DNA of 39,544 bases, taken from NCBI GenBank assembly GCA_017448965.1, contig JAFSKK010000003.1, positions 1 to 39,544 of the forward strand, read 5' to 3'. The translations under genes were made by a program, and so were the position numbers. The notes beneath the pieces were generated by a model. The model saw nothing but the letters and a program-made list of their open reading frames with translations, was not told the origin of the DNA and did no database searches. Positions 25,101 through 35,198 of the stretch are shown here, in pieces. Within the stretch, counting starts at the first letter, position 1; the number at the start of each line of letters is the position of its first letter. The DNA comes from Bacteroidaceae bacterium. GTDB lineage: Bacteria > Bacteroidota > Bacteroidia > Bacteroidales > Bacteroidaceae.

Positions 25101-26890
25101 CGAAGAAGACGCTGACCAAAGACCTCATCCATCTCTCAGTGCTCGACAAGGAGAACTACTTTACGGGCAGCCCCGAAGCGGTATGGGTGGACTGGTTCGA
25201 AGGCATGGGCAACTACCGTGTCTTCTACACCGACACGAAGGGCAACAAGACAACAGCCATCCCCACGGCAGGCGGCAACTACACCATCTCCCTGGCGTTT
25301 GAAGAAGGCCCTTACTACAAGCCTGCCACCTTCAACAACATCGCCACGTTCAGCATCCAGGAGATTGCCGACGAGGACTTCGCCCTGCTCTGGGACTTCT
25401 ACAGCAAGACCTACGACTGGACAAGGCAGAAGTCGACCTGGACAGGCAACGGCGGTGGCGGCGCGAAAGCCAACTGGAACCTCATCGAGGGTGTGAAGGA
25501 ATCGGCCGTTGGCATCTTCGGCGTGAAGTGGAACAACGGTCACGTGGAGGAAATCAATTTCGGCACTGGCACCAGCATCTACAACCTGAACGCCAACGAG
25601 ACACCCGTCAGTCTTTTCGCCCTGCCCAAGGTGAAAAAGATAGAGATTGCGGGCGGAGAACTGTATGGAAACATTGCCGACAGGGTGGAAGAGTGGCTTG
25701 CCGCTGGCAAGACGTTCAGCTCCACCCTCGAATACCTCGACCTGCAGCGCAACAAGCTCGAAGGCAACATCTCGACACTCGTCAACGTGCTGCCGGCGCT
25801 GAAGACGCTCGATGTGCATGAGAACCGCTTCTCCACCGTCTGGCCCGCACTGCCCGCCACACTGGAGACGGTCAACATCAGCAGCCAGACCATCACCGAC
25901 ATCACGGCAACGGTCGACCTGCGCGACATGACCGAGGCGGGCTTCTTCACGACCCTGCCCAGCATCGTCTTCTACGACCCTGCCACACGCACCTACGCTG
26001 AAGGCATCAAGATTGGTGTGCAGAGCCAGAGCAACTGGACCTCGTTCACCCTCAACTATGCGGGCGACAACGACTTCAGCGTGACAGGCTCGCCCACATG
26101 GAAAGATCAGAGCGGCACCGCAGTCAAGTGCAGCTACACGGACGCGAAGAACAAGACCACGAACTTCAACGCCAACTTCTACTACGACATGGGCGATGTG
26201 GACTTCAGCGGAGCCGTCAACGTCATCGACCTCCAGCAGAGCATCCTCTACCTGATGAGGGACTATGCCGACAACTACCGTTACAACTTCTATGCAGGCG
26301 ACCTCAACACCGACAACGCCATCAACGTGCTCGACATCGTGCGCCACGTTGACCTGCTCCTCTCGATGGATCAGCCCACCACCGCAGCAGCCAATCGCCG
26401 TGCTTCCTCAGCGGATGAACCGATGGAGGCTGAAGCTAAGCTCTATCAGAAGAACGGACGCATCATCCTCAACGCCACCCGACCAGTGGCAGCCATCGAC
26501 ATGACCGTGAGCAGCACCGATGCCGACCGCATCAGCTGGCACGCCAACACGGGCATGACCGCCACCAAGAAGGTCACGACCGATGGTTGCGTACATATTA
26601 TTATATATAGCACGAACGGCAAGACCCTGCCGACTGGCGAGACGACCCTGGCAAGCAACGCCACCAACAGCGACATCGACCATGCCATGCTGGTGGATAG
26701 TGAGGCAAAGGTCATCAACACCGTCCTCAACGACAGCGAGGCAGAACTCGCCACAGGCATAGAAGACCTCTCGCCGGCTCCCTCCAAAGGAAAGGGTGCC
26801 TGGTACACCATCGACGGGCGGAAACTGAACGCAAAGCCCGTAGAGAAGGGCATCTACATCGTGAACGGTAAAAAAGTCATCATCCAATAA
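22160..26890 (+). CDS. BspA-like LRR surface protein with dockerin and T9SS-type CTD
   Basis: The product has 1576 residues. Signal peptide 1-19 ends VRA. From about 65 to 930 I count roughly 37 LRR_5 (BspA/TpLRR) units of about 23 residues, consensus ITLPSTLTTIGxxAFxxCxxL; this fold mediates binding to host proteins or other bacteria in related surface proteins. Residues about 930-1110 are an unassigned linker. Then comes a short run of a different LRR type (about 1120-1260, STLEYLDLQRNKLEGNIS). A dockerin at about 1344-1403 has two calcium loops: DVDFSGAVNVIDLQ and DLNTDNAINVLDIV. The tail WYTIDGRKLNAKPVEKGIYI plus NGKKVIIQ is a T9SS-type CTD. The next gene starts 12 bp after the stop, and its product begins with a cohesin-like domain, so the two may bind each other. 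A patch at about 23860-24080 is richer in A/T than the rest. Confidence 0.88.
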   Translation: MKKALTLMFVLLTTVSVRAATTVDVDSLRYTLNDDGSATVSSCLYKSTPTIVIPRTITSGGTTYTVKYIADYAFDQRAFITSVTFPNTLEKMGYCSFRFCHGLTSITLPASLKELSSSNFSQCINLTSVTFATGSKLTKVDEAAFYNCYQLPSITLPSTVTEIGPGAFYSCKALPSITLPSALATIGYDAFALCTGLQAVNNLKNTKLTVIPRGTFYGCESLPSITMPNTVTEIGNEAFRYCKALTSVGLSSSLQTAGEYVFANCGLTSVKIPATLTTVPRDFLSYCDQLESVTIPEGVTTLARGVFYEDDVLDGVVLPSTLTSIGTYAFANCWGLTSITIPAKVTVIDEYAFLHCEQLETVDMKPQTMTTIGRNAFDVCKKLKAFRVPEGITTLGQSVFWGCEALQELTLPSTLTTIGPRLCYHCYSLTSITIPSKVTSIGDEAFNGCKLIDQVTLPATLTSLGSYAFYGCESAESVTFLGNGDVTMSGESQFSTMKNLKSVKLPDNLSTITRSMFYGCEKLEAIDMSKIPATEIRPYAFYSCKALVSVKLPPALATIGECAFNSCKSLTTLTFPTSLKTIGNDAFRYTGLTTLLLNNGLETISNYAFADCDALTTATFPNTLTSLGQYALDNCDELQKVVFPKNLTTLPRSVCGTCKKLQEVTLPENLETIGYAAFYNANSLQSLVLPQTVQTIEQYAFYATSSLGALILPASLKTVGDEAFHYSMMPSLTLNEGLETIGKNAFRECDRIKEVTIPSTIKSLGHAAFWTCDSLRTITFAENMPDLTFSGDRHFGHNAQLVKVTLPKTGLTTMTDYMFRECPRLRNIELPSTLTTIGYQAFYGCDSLQTIYIPDAVKSIGNEAFCYCRGLRYVRLPEGLETIGNSCFGYCEKLQYLNIPSTVTSIGNYAIHTTATGSNTNFKSVGIMGSTMPTTKDHVFWQYQPAFSLLVSSGQESDYQNSTSWTPDAKDNRTIKGYSATKKTLTKDLIHLSVLDKENYFTGSPEAVWVDWFEGMGNYRVFYTDTKGNKTTAIPTAGGNYTISLAFEEGPYYKPATFNNIATFSIQEIADEDFALLWDFYSKTYDWTRQKSTWTGNGGGGAKANWNLIEGVKESAVGIFGVKWNNGHVEEINFGTGTSIYNLNANETPVSLFALPKVKKIEIAGGELYGNIADRVEEWLAAGKTFSSTLEYLDLQRNKLEGNISTLVNVLPALKTLDVHENRFSTVWPALPATLETVNISSQTITDITATVDLRDMTEAGFFTTLPSIVFYDPATRTYAEGIKIGVQSQSNWTSFTLNYAGDNDFSVTGSPTWKDQSGTAVKCSYTDAKNKTTNFNANFYYDMGDVDFSGAVNVIDLQQSILYLMRDYADNYRYNFYAGDLNTDNAINVLDIVRHVDLLLSMDQPTTAAANRRASSADEPMEAEAKLYQKNGRIILNATRPVAAIDMTVSSTDADRISWHANTGMTATKKVTTDGCVHIIIYSTNGKTLPTGETTLASNATNSDIDHAMLVDSEAKVINTVLNDSEAELATGIEDLSPAPSKGKGAWYTIDGRKLNAKPVEKGIYIVNGKKVIIQ

Positions 26891-26902
26891 ATCTAACGCT
26901 CT

Positions 26903-29900
26903 ATGAAAGCTATCAAGTATATCCAATCATTGCTCATCCTGTTGCTCGTCTCGCTGACGGCACAGGCGCAAGACTTCAACGAGATCAGCGTGAAGGACGT
27001 GAACGGCATGCGTGGCAAGATTGTGTCCGTGCCCGTCTATCTGACCAACACGCAGGAGGTGACCGCCGTGCAGTTCGACATCACCATGCCATCGGGTTCC
27101 CAAGTATATCTCGACTCCACACAGGTAGCCGACAACCGCCGCGTTGACCACGTCATCAGCGGCTACAACAAGGGCAGCTACCGCTACCGCTTCATGTTCT
27201 ACTCGCCCACTAACCAAGCGCTGCTGGGCAACACGGGACGCCTGTGCAACATCGTCTTCAAGGTTTCCACCTACCTCGACGACACACAGACATACGACTT
27301 CAAACTCTCCAACATCGTCATGTCAGACTTGCAGGGCAACCCCATCGAGGTCACCTCGCAAGATGGCCATCTGACCCTGCAGAGTTACCCCGACTTTGAG
27401 GTGAGCAACCTCACGGTGACGAAGTCCAACATGGTGCCGGGTGGCACGATGACACTTGCGTGGACGGTGAAGAACATTGGCGAGACTGCCTCCACGGGGG
27501 GATGGAAGGAGAACTTCTACCTGACCAATGACGAGGGCACACAGGTGACCGTAGGCTCGAACAGCTTCGAGAACACAGGACTGGCACCGGGTGCCAGCAT
27601 CCAGCGCAGCATCGAGGTGACGTTGCCTGAAGTCTTGGGCATCGACGGCAACGTGAAGGCCAAGGTGGCCATCAAGGGCAACAGCGACGCTGGCGAACGC
27701 TCCGAACAGGAGTGGAACAACAGTGCCACCGCTGAGACAGGGCTGAACCTGAGCAAGCAGCTGACACTCACCATGCCCGCCAAGGCCATTGCCGAGAACT
27801 ACCGCTACAACGTCAGTTGCCAAATCAGCCGAAGCGGCAACCGCTCGACAGAAGAGACCTTTACGCTGACATGCAACAAGCCCGACCGCCTGGAAGTGCC
27901 AGCCACCGTCACCATCGGCAGAGGATCGTCGGCAGCCAACTTCTATGTGAAGGTGAAGGACAACACTGTGTATAACGAAGAGGACAGCGTCGTGATCATT
28001 ACGGTCACAGGCACTGGCTATACCGCTGCCACGGGCAGGTTCATCATCGAAGATAACGAATACCCGCAGATGCAGCTGACGACCTCCAAGCAAGCCGTCA
28101 CGGAAGGGGAGAAGTTCACCCTGACCGTCACCCTGCCGAAGGCTGCGACCACAGATACACAAATTAACTTTGCCTGCGACGATGCCAAGCGTTTCAACTT
28201 CCCGGCATCGGTCATCATCGCCAAAGGCAAGAAGACTGCCACCATCGAGGTGGAAGCCATCGACAACGAGAAGGCAGAACTGGAACTGACCACCGCCTTC
28301 TACGCCACGGCCGAGAAGTATGAGAAGGCACAGGTGCTGATGGTGCTGGAAGATGATGACATGCCTGAGCTGGAGATGACGTTCTCACCCACCACCATCA
28401 CAGAAAGCGCGGGTTTGGCTGCCGTGAAGGTGAAACTGGTTCGCAAGACCCTGACCGACCGCGAAGTGACCATCCAGATGAGTGACGATAGCCAGAACGG
28501 TGACATCTACTATGCCCAGAAGCGCTTCACCCTGAAGAAGGGCGTGACCACGGCAGAGTTTGCCATTGGCGTGGTCGATAACGTAGAGGTAGATGGCGAC
28601 CGCACCGTCAACGTGACCGCTGGCGTTTGGGCCACTTCCTGCAACTGCTCCGCAACAGGCAGTGAGATTGGAGCAGCCACCGTGGCACTCACCATCCTCG
28701 ACGATGACGGTCCATCACTGAGCGTTGCATCTTCTTCGTCTTCCCTCCTGGAGGGCAAGGAAAATGCCACCACGCTGACCGTCAGACGCAACACGGGCAA
28801 GAGCGGCACCACCATCGTCACCATCACGAGCGACCGTGAGGAAGACCTCAACTATAACCACACTGTCACCATCCCCGACGGTCAGGAGACAGCCACCGTG
28901 AGCATCAACGCCAAGAAGAACTCGGTGGCTGACGACGAGCGCACCGTGGTCTTCACCGTGACGAGCGACGGCTTCACACAGGGCACTTGCTGGGCACTCA
29001 TCACCGATCAGAGCCTGCCCGATGCCACCGTGGATGCTGTAACCCTTGCCACAACGGAGGTGGGGGCTGGAGAGAAGGTCGATGTGACCGTGACCGTCAA
29101 CAATATCGGCAACGAGCCACTGCCCACATCAACCCTAGTGAACATCTACATCGGCTCCACCCACCTCACCACCCTCTACACCCAGGAGGACATCGCCGCA
29201 GGTGAGAGCGCCACCATCAGCTATCCCGTACAGATGCCTGATGTGGCTGGCGACTACCAGCTGAAGGCCGTGGTAAACGAGGAGAAGAAGGTGAAGGAAC
29301 TCATCTATCTGAACAACACCTCGGCGACCACGCCCATCACCCTCGTAGCCAGCTTCACCGCAACGGCTGAGGTGGAGAAGAATGTGTTTACTGCCTACGA
29401 AGACGTCACCATCACCGGCAAGGCGACAGGTACCAACGTGAGCAACCGTGAGGTGGAGCTATACCTGGTGCACAGCGGCATGCGCGACACCCTTCTCGTA
29501 ACGACGGATGCCACAGGCAACTTCTCCGCCACCTACAACCCGCGTGGTGTGGCAGGTCACTACGATGTGGGTGCCTGCTATGTGGGCGAGGGGCTGACGA
29601 AGGCACAGGACAGTTTCGACGTGTATGGCATGAAACTCACCAGCAGTTCGTTCATGAAGTACGAACCATCGGTAGGCATCCCCTATCAGGCTAAGGTGAG
29701 CATCAGCAATATGGGTGTCCTGCCATTGCACAATGTGCGGATGGAAGTGGTGTCGATGGGCGACGAGATAGAGCTGAATCAGACCCCTATTGCCACGTTG
29801 GACGGCAACAAGCAGGACGACCTCGCCTTCACGCTGACTGGCAAGGTGGCTAGCAGCGGCAACCAGTGGCAGTACCTCAGGGTGAAGTTCACCAGCGACG

Positions 29901-32900
29901 AGGGAGCCGAGTTCGACGGAACCATTTACTACTTCAACCGTATCGCCACGGGCAAGATTCGTGCCAGCATCAGCAGCATCAAGACCACGATGACGAAGGG
30001 TCAGAGCCGCGACTACGTGTTCGACATCACCAACATCGGTCAGGGAGAGACGGGCAAGATTACGCTCTCTATGCCTGACAACGCTAAGTGGATGGTGGCT
30101 TCGACCGGCAAGGAAATGGGTTCGCTTGCCACCAACGACACCACCCAGATTGTGCTGCGTCTCACACCGACAGACGACCTGCAACTGAACGTGCCACAGC
30201 GCGGCACTATTGGCATCAACTGCGAGAATGGTGAGGGACTCCCCTTGTCGTTCGTGATTGAGCCAGTGTCGGAGAGCACGGGAAAGCTGATTGTGGATGT
30301 GTGTGACGAATACACTTACTATACTGAAGAAGCACCCCATGTGAAGGGCGCACAGGTGACCGTGAGCCATCCGACCACAGGTGCTGTCATTGCTAAGGGC
30401 GTGACGGGCGAGGATGGACACTTCGTCGTGGAAGACCTGCCCGAAGGCTACTACACGCTCTACGTAACAGCCGAGAAGCATGAGTCTTACCGCAACAACA
30501 TCCTCGTGGATCCAGGTGTGGACAACGAGCGTGTCATCAACCTGAGTTATCAGGCGGTGACCATCAACTGGAACGTGGTGGAGACCACCGTGGAAGACGA
30601 GTACGAAATCGTGACCACCTGCACCTTCGAGACCCACGTGCCGAAGCCAGTCGTGACCCTCCGAGGCCCCGAAAAACTTGACATCGACGCGATGGAGGTA
30701 GGCTCTTCGCAGATTCTCTACTACACGCTGACCAACGAAGGACTTATCAATGCCCTCAACACCACGTTCGAGGTGCCGACAGGCTTGCACGAAATGAAGT
30801 TTGAGGCACTGGCCAACGTAGGTCCCTTCACGCTGGCACCGCATCAGGCCGTGCAGATTCCTGTGCGTGCCACCCGCATTTCCGACGGCAGCATTCCTGC
30901 TGGTGCCAAGCACCGTGCAGAGTCTGCTCAGATGCAGAAATTCCGCGACTGCTTCGCCGGCTTCTCCGCTTATTATGAAGTGCTGTGCGGCAAAGACATG
31001 AAGAACGACAAGGCACTCGTCTCCCTCGCCCTGCGCGCTTGTCTGGCCAGTCAATTGATGCAAGGAACCGGTGGTGGCGGCACACTCGGCAACCCCGGTG
31101 GTGGCGGCGGCGGCGACTACTACACAGGAGGCAGTTATGGAGGAATCTCCACGGGCAGCGACGGCCTCTGCGACCCCGACCTTACATCTGCAGCAAAGGG
31201 TGGCATAGACGGATTGGCAGGCAAAGGCAACCCCTTATTCGGAATGGCTGCAGCTGCTGAAAGTGCAGCAAGAGACTGGGCTGTGGATGGAAAGTTGAGT
31301 GCACCAACCATCATCGACCTCGGAATGAACTATGGCGGACCGATGAATGATGCAGCCAAGGTGTGCAAGGGACCTCTGACCAACCTCACGACCAAGAATC
31401 CGCTGATAGATAAGGGCATCGAAACAGTATCGGACTACGCTTCCGACATCTGGACGTTCGGAAATCCCATCATCGACTACACGAAGAGCAGTGCGGGTCA
31501 TGGCAAAGTCAGAACGGTCGAACAGATGGCCGAAGAGCTGAAGGCTGGACTGCCACGCCGCAGAGCCTCGTCCTACAGTTGGGTGGATGCCTTTGCCAAC
31601 ACACTCTACAAATACCACGAGCAACTGGAGGCTGTGGTGCGTCTGCAAGAAGAGTACTACGGCGATAGCATCTGGTGGGCAGGACCTACGTTCGACCCGA
31701 CCATCGAGACCTTCTTCCAGATGATGCAGAAGTATGACGAGTATCAGGAAGCCATGTGGCATCAGGGTGCCGAGGAACATTGGAGACTCTCCGAAATTGC
31801 AGACAGGATGGTCGAATACATGGAGATGGCCAAGCCTCAGTCTGTCACGATGGAGCAGATGAAGGCACTGATGATGCGCATCCGCTGCACAGCTCATAAT
31901 GGAGGTTCACCCGAAGACCGCATGGACCTGAACAAAATCAAGGCTGAGCTGGAGCTTATCAACAGTTTTGACAACGAGGCCATCAGCAACGGCTATCCAG
32001 ACATGACTGACTGGTTCTGGCAGTCCTTCGAGGACTTCAAGAAGGCATACGACGAGGCAGCGAAGAGTTCCGTTTGTGTGAGCATCAAAATACAGTTCAA
32101 GCAGAACATGGTGCTGACCCGTCAGGCCTTCCGAGGAACGCTGACCGTGGAGAACGGCAACGAGGACACTCCAATGAAGGACGTGAAGCTGAGCCTCAAG
32201 GTGACCGATGAGGTGGGCAACGTGGCCACCAGCCACGAGATGCACATGGAACCTGAATCGCTTGACGGCTTCACAGGTGAACTGAAGGGTGCCGACGGAT
32301 GGGAACTGGCGCCTGGCGCAACGGGAACAGCCACCATCCTCTTCATCCCGACCAAGTATGCTGCTCCGACCGAGGAAAAGCTCTACAACTTTGGCGGTTC
32401 GCTCACCTACACTGACCCCTACACGGGACTGACCGTGACACGCGACCTCTCGCCTGTCACCCTGACCGTGAAGCCATCGCCCAACCTCGACCTCACTTAC
32501 TTCATGCAACGTGATATCTGGGGCGATGACCCACTGACCAAGGACAAGGTGGAACCGATGGAGGAGGCTGAGTTTGCCCTGCTCATCAACAACGTGGGCT
32601 ATGGCGATGCCACCAACGTGCGCATGACCACGCATCAGCCTGAGGTGGTGGAGAACGAGAAGGGACTGCTCATCGACCTCGAGCTCATCAGCAGCCAGCT
32701 GAACGGAGGCTACAAGACCCTCGCACTGGGAGGAAGCGTGCCGACTCAGTTTGGCAACATCCCTGCGCAGAGCACCACATACGCACAGTGGTGGTGGCAG
32801 TCGTCGCTGCTGGGCCACTTCACCGAGTATGACGTGCAGGCCACCCACCTGACCAGCTATGGCAACGAAGACCTCACCCTGCTGAACAACGTGGAGATTC

Positions 32901-35113
32901 ACGAGCTCATCCGAAGCCTGAACACCACGGATGCAACGGGTCAAGCATTGAAGGCTTGGCTGGTGAATGATGTGGCGGATGCATACGACACGCCCGACAT
33001 GCTCTACTTGAGTGACGGAACCACGGAGAAGGTGAACCTCGTCAGCACAGCTTCAACCACGCGCAACGACCTGACCCACTACACGCTCACCGTGACACCC
33101 AGCAACACCAACGGCTGGCACTACGGCAGCGTGATGGATCCGACCCTCGGACGCGCGGTCATCAAGAGCATACGCCGTGGCGATGGCGAGTACATCGACC
33201 TGCGCAACGTTTGGCAGACCGACCGCACCTTGCGCGACGGCATGGATCCACTCTACGAGTACCGCATCCACTTTGCCGACAAACTCCTGACGAACGGTGC
33301 CGACCAGACGTATGAGATTACCTTTGAACTGAAGCCTTCCAACCCGTTGACCGTCTCTTCATTCGACGGACTGCCTGAGAAGAACGAGGTGTCGACTACG
33401 GCTGTGGGCACCATCACGCTCAACTTCAACAAGGCACTCCGTACCGATGTGACGGCAGAACATCTGCGTCTGGAATGCCAAGGCAAGAAGGTGACAGAGG
33501 AACCCGTCGTGACGAAGGTGGACAACAAGACCTACAAAGTGGATTACCCCAATGCCACGACCGAAAGCGGCTACTTCGTCATGCTGGTTTACAACTCCAA
33601 ACTGACTGACGAAGAAGGATACCACGGCGAGTATGAGTCGCAGGCCATCTGGACACAGTTCCTTGACGGACAATGCAAGGTGACCACCGTAGTCACTCCT
33701 GCGGATGCCGGCACGGTGACTCCAGGCTCTGGCATCCAGACATACGGAGCTGACGTCACTTACACAGCCACACCAAATGCCCACTACCTCTTCAAGCACT
33801 GGAGCGATGGCGACGAGGTGCTCTCGACTAACGCCACCTACAAGCTGAACGTAGACAACAACAAGATGCTCTATGCCGAGTTCGTTCCGTGCCAATATGC
33901 CGTGACGCTCGACTTTGACGGAGAAGGCGGCACAGTGGAAGGCATCGGTACCAGCAACTACGAGTATGGCACGACACTCTCCATCACAGCGAAGCCAGAC
34001 AAGGACTACACCTTCGAAGGCTGGCAAGTGAACGGCCAGAAGGTGAGCACGGAGACCACGTATGAACTGACCATCGGTGGAGTCACGAACGTGAAGCCAC
34101 TCTTCGCTTACACGCCTGCTACACTGACCATCACCTATAACCTCGTGAAGGGATGGAACTGGATCTATGTGAACCCTGCCGACCAACCTATGACTTGGGA
34201 AACGCTATTGGCGCCTGTCGCTGACAAGGTGGAGGAGGTGAGAGGCCCGTCGGGTGTGGCCACAACGCTCAGTCCCGACACCTGCTATCAGGTGCTGATG
34301 AGCGAGAATGTGGCCCTTGATGTGTTGACTCGCACCAACAACCTCAATAACTATGTGTCGCTCAAGAAGGGCTGGAACTGGATCAGTTACCGTTCGTTCG
34401 AGACGCTCGACGTGAACACGGCCATGGTCAACTTTGCCGCACAGGAAGGCAACATTCTGAAGGGACAAGACGGCTTTGCAGTGTATGACGGCACACAGTG
34501 GACAGGCTCACTCGTCGAGATGCATCCAGGTCAGGGCTATCAGCTCTACTCACTTTACTCCACGACATTCACCTATCCAACTACAGCATTGACGAAGTCC
34601 CTTATCGTGGGAACAGACTATGCAGAAGTGATGAATGCCAAGGCGAGAAGTGGGGTGGTGACCACGTTGCCCGAAGAGGTGGATCGACGCAAGTACGCCA
34701 ACAACATGTGCATTATTGCCGATGTGAAAAACAACGGTATGTTAGACAACTCCGAAGGTTACATCATCGGCGCTTTTGTCGGCGATGAGTGCCGAGGCAT
34801 TTCTCAACTCGTCAACAGCAAATACTTCATCACCATCTACGGCGACGAGAATGAGGAAGTGAACTATCATGTCTTCGACAGCATCAAGAGAGACTATCTC
34901 GAAACGCAGGGTGGCAGTTCCTTCGACCAGAAGGCCACGGCCAGCATGAAAGAGCCAATCGAAGTGCTGATAGAGAATGCAACAGGAATTGGAAACGTGG
35001 CTGAGTCGGATGGACGTTTCGTCAGAGGCACCTACAACCTTGCAGGTCAGAGGGTCAACGCTTCCTACAAAGGTGTTGTCATCAGAAACGGCAAGAAGAG
35101 GCTTGTGAAGTGA
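26903..35113 (+). CDS. Giant multi-domain surface protein with N-terminal cohesin-like domain and T9SS-type CTD
   Basis: The product has 2736 residues. Signal peptide 1-22 (ends AQAQ). Domains read from sequence: cohesin-like 24-157 (GKIVSVPVYLTNTQEVTAVQ, FDITMPSGSQVYL); CARDB 163-275; four Calx-beta-like units about 281-705, with acidic ends (EDNEYP, EDDDMP, DDDGP); second CARDB 706-814; Ig-like 815-909; more beta modules to 1125; carboxypeptidase-regulatory-like 1127-1215 (VTGEDGHFVVEDLPEGYYTL); a helical region about 1338-1720 interrupted by a Gly-rich linker (GTGGGGTLGNPGGGGGG, near 1390); beta modules to 2140; Big_5-like 2148-2254; two InlB B-repeat-like units about 2257-2403; two GWNWI units (2417, 2490); CTD (YNLAGQRVNASYKGVVIRNG). 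It lies 12 bp downstream of the dockerin LRR gene, so the two are cotranscribed. It is probably an extracellular scaffold or adhesin. No enzyme motif is seen. Confidence 0.87.
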   Translation: MKAIKYIQSLLILLLVSLTAQAQDFNEISVKDVNGMRGKIVSVPVYLTNTQEVTAVQFDITMPSGSQVYLDSTQVADNRRVDHVISGYNKGSYRYRFMFYSPTNQALLGNTGRLCNIVFKVSTYLDDTQTYDFKLSNIVMSDLQGNPIEVTSQDGHLTLQSYPDFEVSNLTVTKSNMVPGGTMTLAWTVKNIGETASTGGWKENFYLTNDEGTQVTVGSNSFENTGLAPGASIQRSIEVTLPEVLGIDGNVKAKVAIKGNSDAGERSEQEWNNSATAETGLNLSKQLTLTMPAKAIAENYRYNVSCQISRSGNRSTEETFTLTCNKPDRLEVPATVTIGRGSSAANFYVKVKDNTVYNEEDSVVIITVTGTGYTAATGRFIIEDNEYPQMQLTTSKQAVTEGEKFTLTVTLPKAATTDTQINFACDDAKRFNFPASVIIAKGKKTATIEVEAIDNEKAELELTTAFYATAEKYEKAQVLMVLEDDDMPELEMTFSPTTITESAGLAAVKVKLVRKTLTDREVTIQMSDDSQNGDIYYAQKRFTLKKGVTTAEFAIGVVDNVEVDGDRTVNVTAGVWATSCNCSATGSEIGAATVALTILDDDGPSLSVASSSSSLLEGKENATTLTVRRNTGKSGTTIVTITSDREEDLNYNHTVTIPDGQETATVSINAKKNSVADDERTVVFTVTSDGFTQGTCWALITDQSLPDATVDAVTLATTEVGAGEKVDVTVTVNNIGNEPLPTSTLVNIYIGSTHLTTLYTQEDIAAGESATISYPVQMPDVAGDYQLKAVVNEEKKVKELIYLNNTSATTPITLVASFTATAEVEKNVFTAYEDVTITGKATGTNVSNREVELYLVHSGMRDTLLVTTDATGNFSATYNPRGVAGHYDVGACYVGEGLTKAQDSFDVYGMKLTSSSFMKYEPSVGIPYQAKVSISNMGVLPLHNVRMEVVSMGDEIELNQTPIATLDGNKQDDLAFTLTGKVASSGNQWQYLRVKFTSDEGAEFDGTIYYFNRIATGKIRASISSIKTTMTKGQSRDYVFDITNIGQGETGKITLSMPDNAKWMVASTGKEMGSLATNDTTQIVLRLTPTDDLQLNVPQRGTIGINCENGEGLPLSFVIEPVSESTGKLIVDVCDEYTYYTEEAPHVKGAQVTVSHPTTGAVIAKGVTGEDGHFVVEDLPEGYYTLYVTAEKHESYRNNILVDPGVDNERVINLSYQAVTINWNVVETTVEDEYEIVTTCTFETHVPKPVVTLRGPEKLDIDAMEVGSSQILYYTLTNEGLINALNTTFEVPTGLHEMKFEALANVGPFTLAPHQAVQIPVRATRISDGSIPAGAKHRAESAQMQKFRDCFAGFSAYYEVLCGKDMKNDKALVSLALRACLASQLMQGTGGGGTLGNPGGGGGGDYYTGGSYGGISTGSDGLCDPDLTSAAKGGIDGLAGKGNPLFGMAAAAESAARDWAVDGKLSAPTIIDLGMNYGGPMNDAAKVCKGPLTNLTTKNPLIDKGIETVSDYASDIWTFGNPIIDYTKSSAGHGKVRTVEQMAEELKAGLPRRRASSYSWVDAFANTLYKYHEQLEAVVRLQEEYYGDSIWWAGPTFDPTIETFFQMMQKYDEYQEAMWHQGAEEHWRLSEIADRMVEYMEMAKPQSVTMEQMKALMMRIRCTAHNGGSPEDRMDLNKIKAELELINSFDNEAISNGYPDMTDWFWQSFEDFKKAYDEAAKSSVCVSIKIQFKQNMVLTRQAFRGTLTVENGNEDTPMKDVKLSLKVTDEVGNVATSHEMHMEPESLDGFTGELKGADGWELAPGATGTATILFIPTKYAAPTEEKLYNFGGSLTYTDPYTGLTVTRDLSPVTLTVKPSPNLDLTYFMQRDIWGDDPLTKDKVEPMEEAEFALLINNVGYGDATNVRMTTHQPEVVENEKGLLIDLELISSQLNGGYKTLALGGSVPTQFGNIPAQSTTYAQWWWQSSLLGHFTEYDVQATHLTSYGNEDLTLLNNVEIHELIRSLNTTDATGQALKAWLVNDVADAYDTPDMLYLSDGTTEKVNLVSTASTTRNDLTHYTLTVTPSNTNGWHYGSVMDPTLGRAVIKSIRRGDGEYIDLRNVWQTDRTLRDGMDPLYEYRIHFADKLLTNGADQTYEITFELKPSNPLTVSSFDGLPEKNEVSTTAVGTITLNFNKALRTDVTAEHLRLECQGKKVTEEPVVTKVDNKTYKVDYPNATTESGYFVMLVYNSKLTDEEGYHGEYESQAIWTQFLDGQCKVTTVVTPADAGTVTPGSGIQTYGADVTYTATPNAHYLFKHWSDGDEVLSTNATYKLNVDNNKMLYAEFVPCQYAVTLDFDGEGGTVEGIGTSNYEYGTTLSITAKPDKDYTFEGWQVNGQKVSTETTYELTIGGVTNVKPLFAYTPATLTITYNLVKGWNWIYVNPADQPMTWETLLAPVADKVEEVRGPSGVATTLSPDTCYQVLMSENVALDVLTRTNNLNNYVSLKKGWNWISYRSFETLDVNTAMVNFAAQEGNILKGQDGFAVYDGTQWTGSLVEMHPGQGYQLYSLYSTTFTYPTTALTKSLIVGTDYAEVMNAKARSGVVTTLPEEVDRRKYANNMCIIADVKNNGMLDNSEGYIIGAFVGDECRGISQLVNSKYFITIYGDENEEVNYHVFDSIKRDYLETQGGSSFDQKATASMKEPIEVLIENATGIGNVAESDGRFVRGTYNLAGQRVNASYKGVVIRNGKKRLVK

Positions 35114-35119
35114 CAAAAG

Positions 35120-35184
35120 CGGTCTGAGTCACACCGTTGTGGTCGGTGTGACTCAGACCGGGTATATTGGTGTGACTCACACCG
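35120..35184. repeat. Palindromic GGTSTGA array, 24-bp period, three units
   Basis: Units start at 35120, 35144 and 35168. Unit 1 (35120-35136) is the exact reverse complement of unit 2 (35144-35160), giving a 17-bp perfect stem with a 7-nt loop. Unit 3 contains the palindrome GGTGTGACTCACACC (35169-35183). The array begins 6 bp after the stop of the giant gene. Confidence 0.9.
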
Positions 35185-35198
35185 CCTTTGAGGATTTG

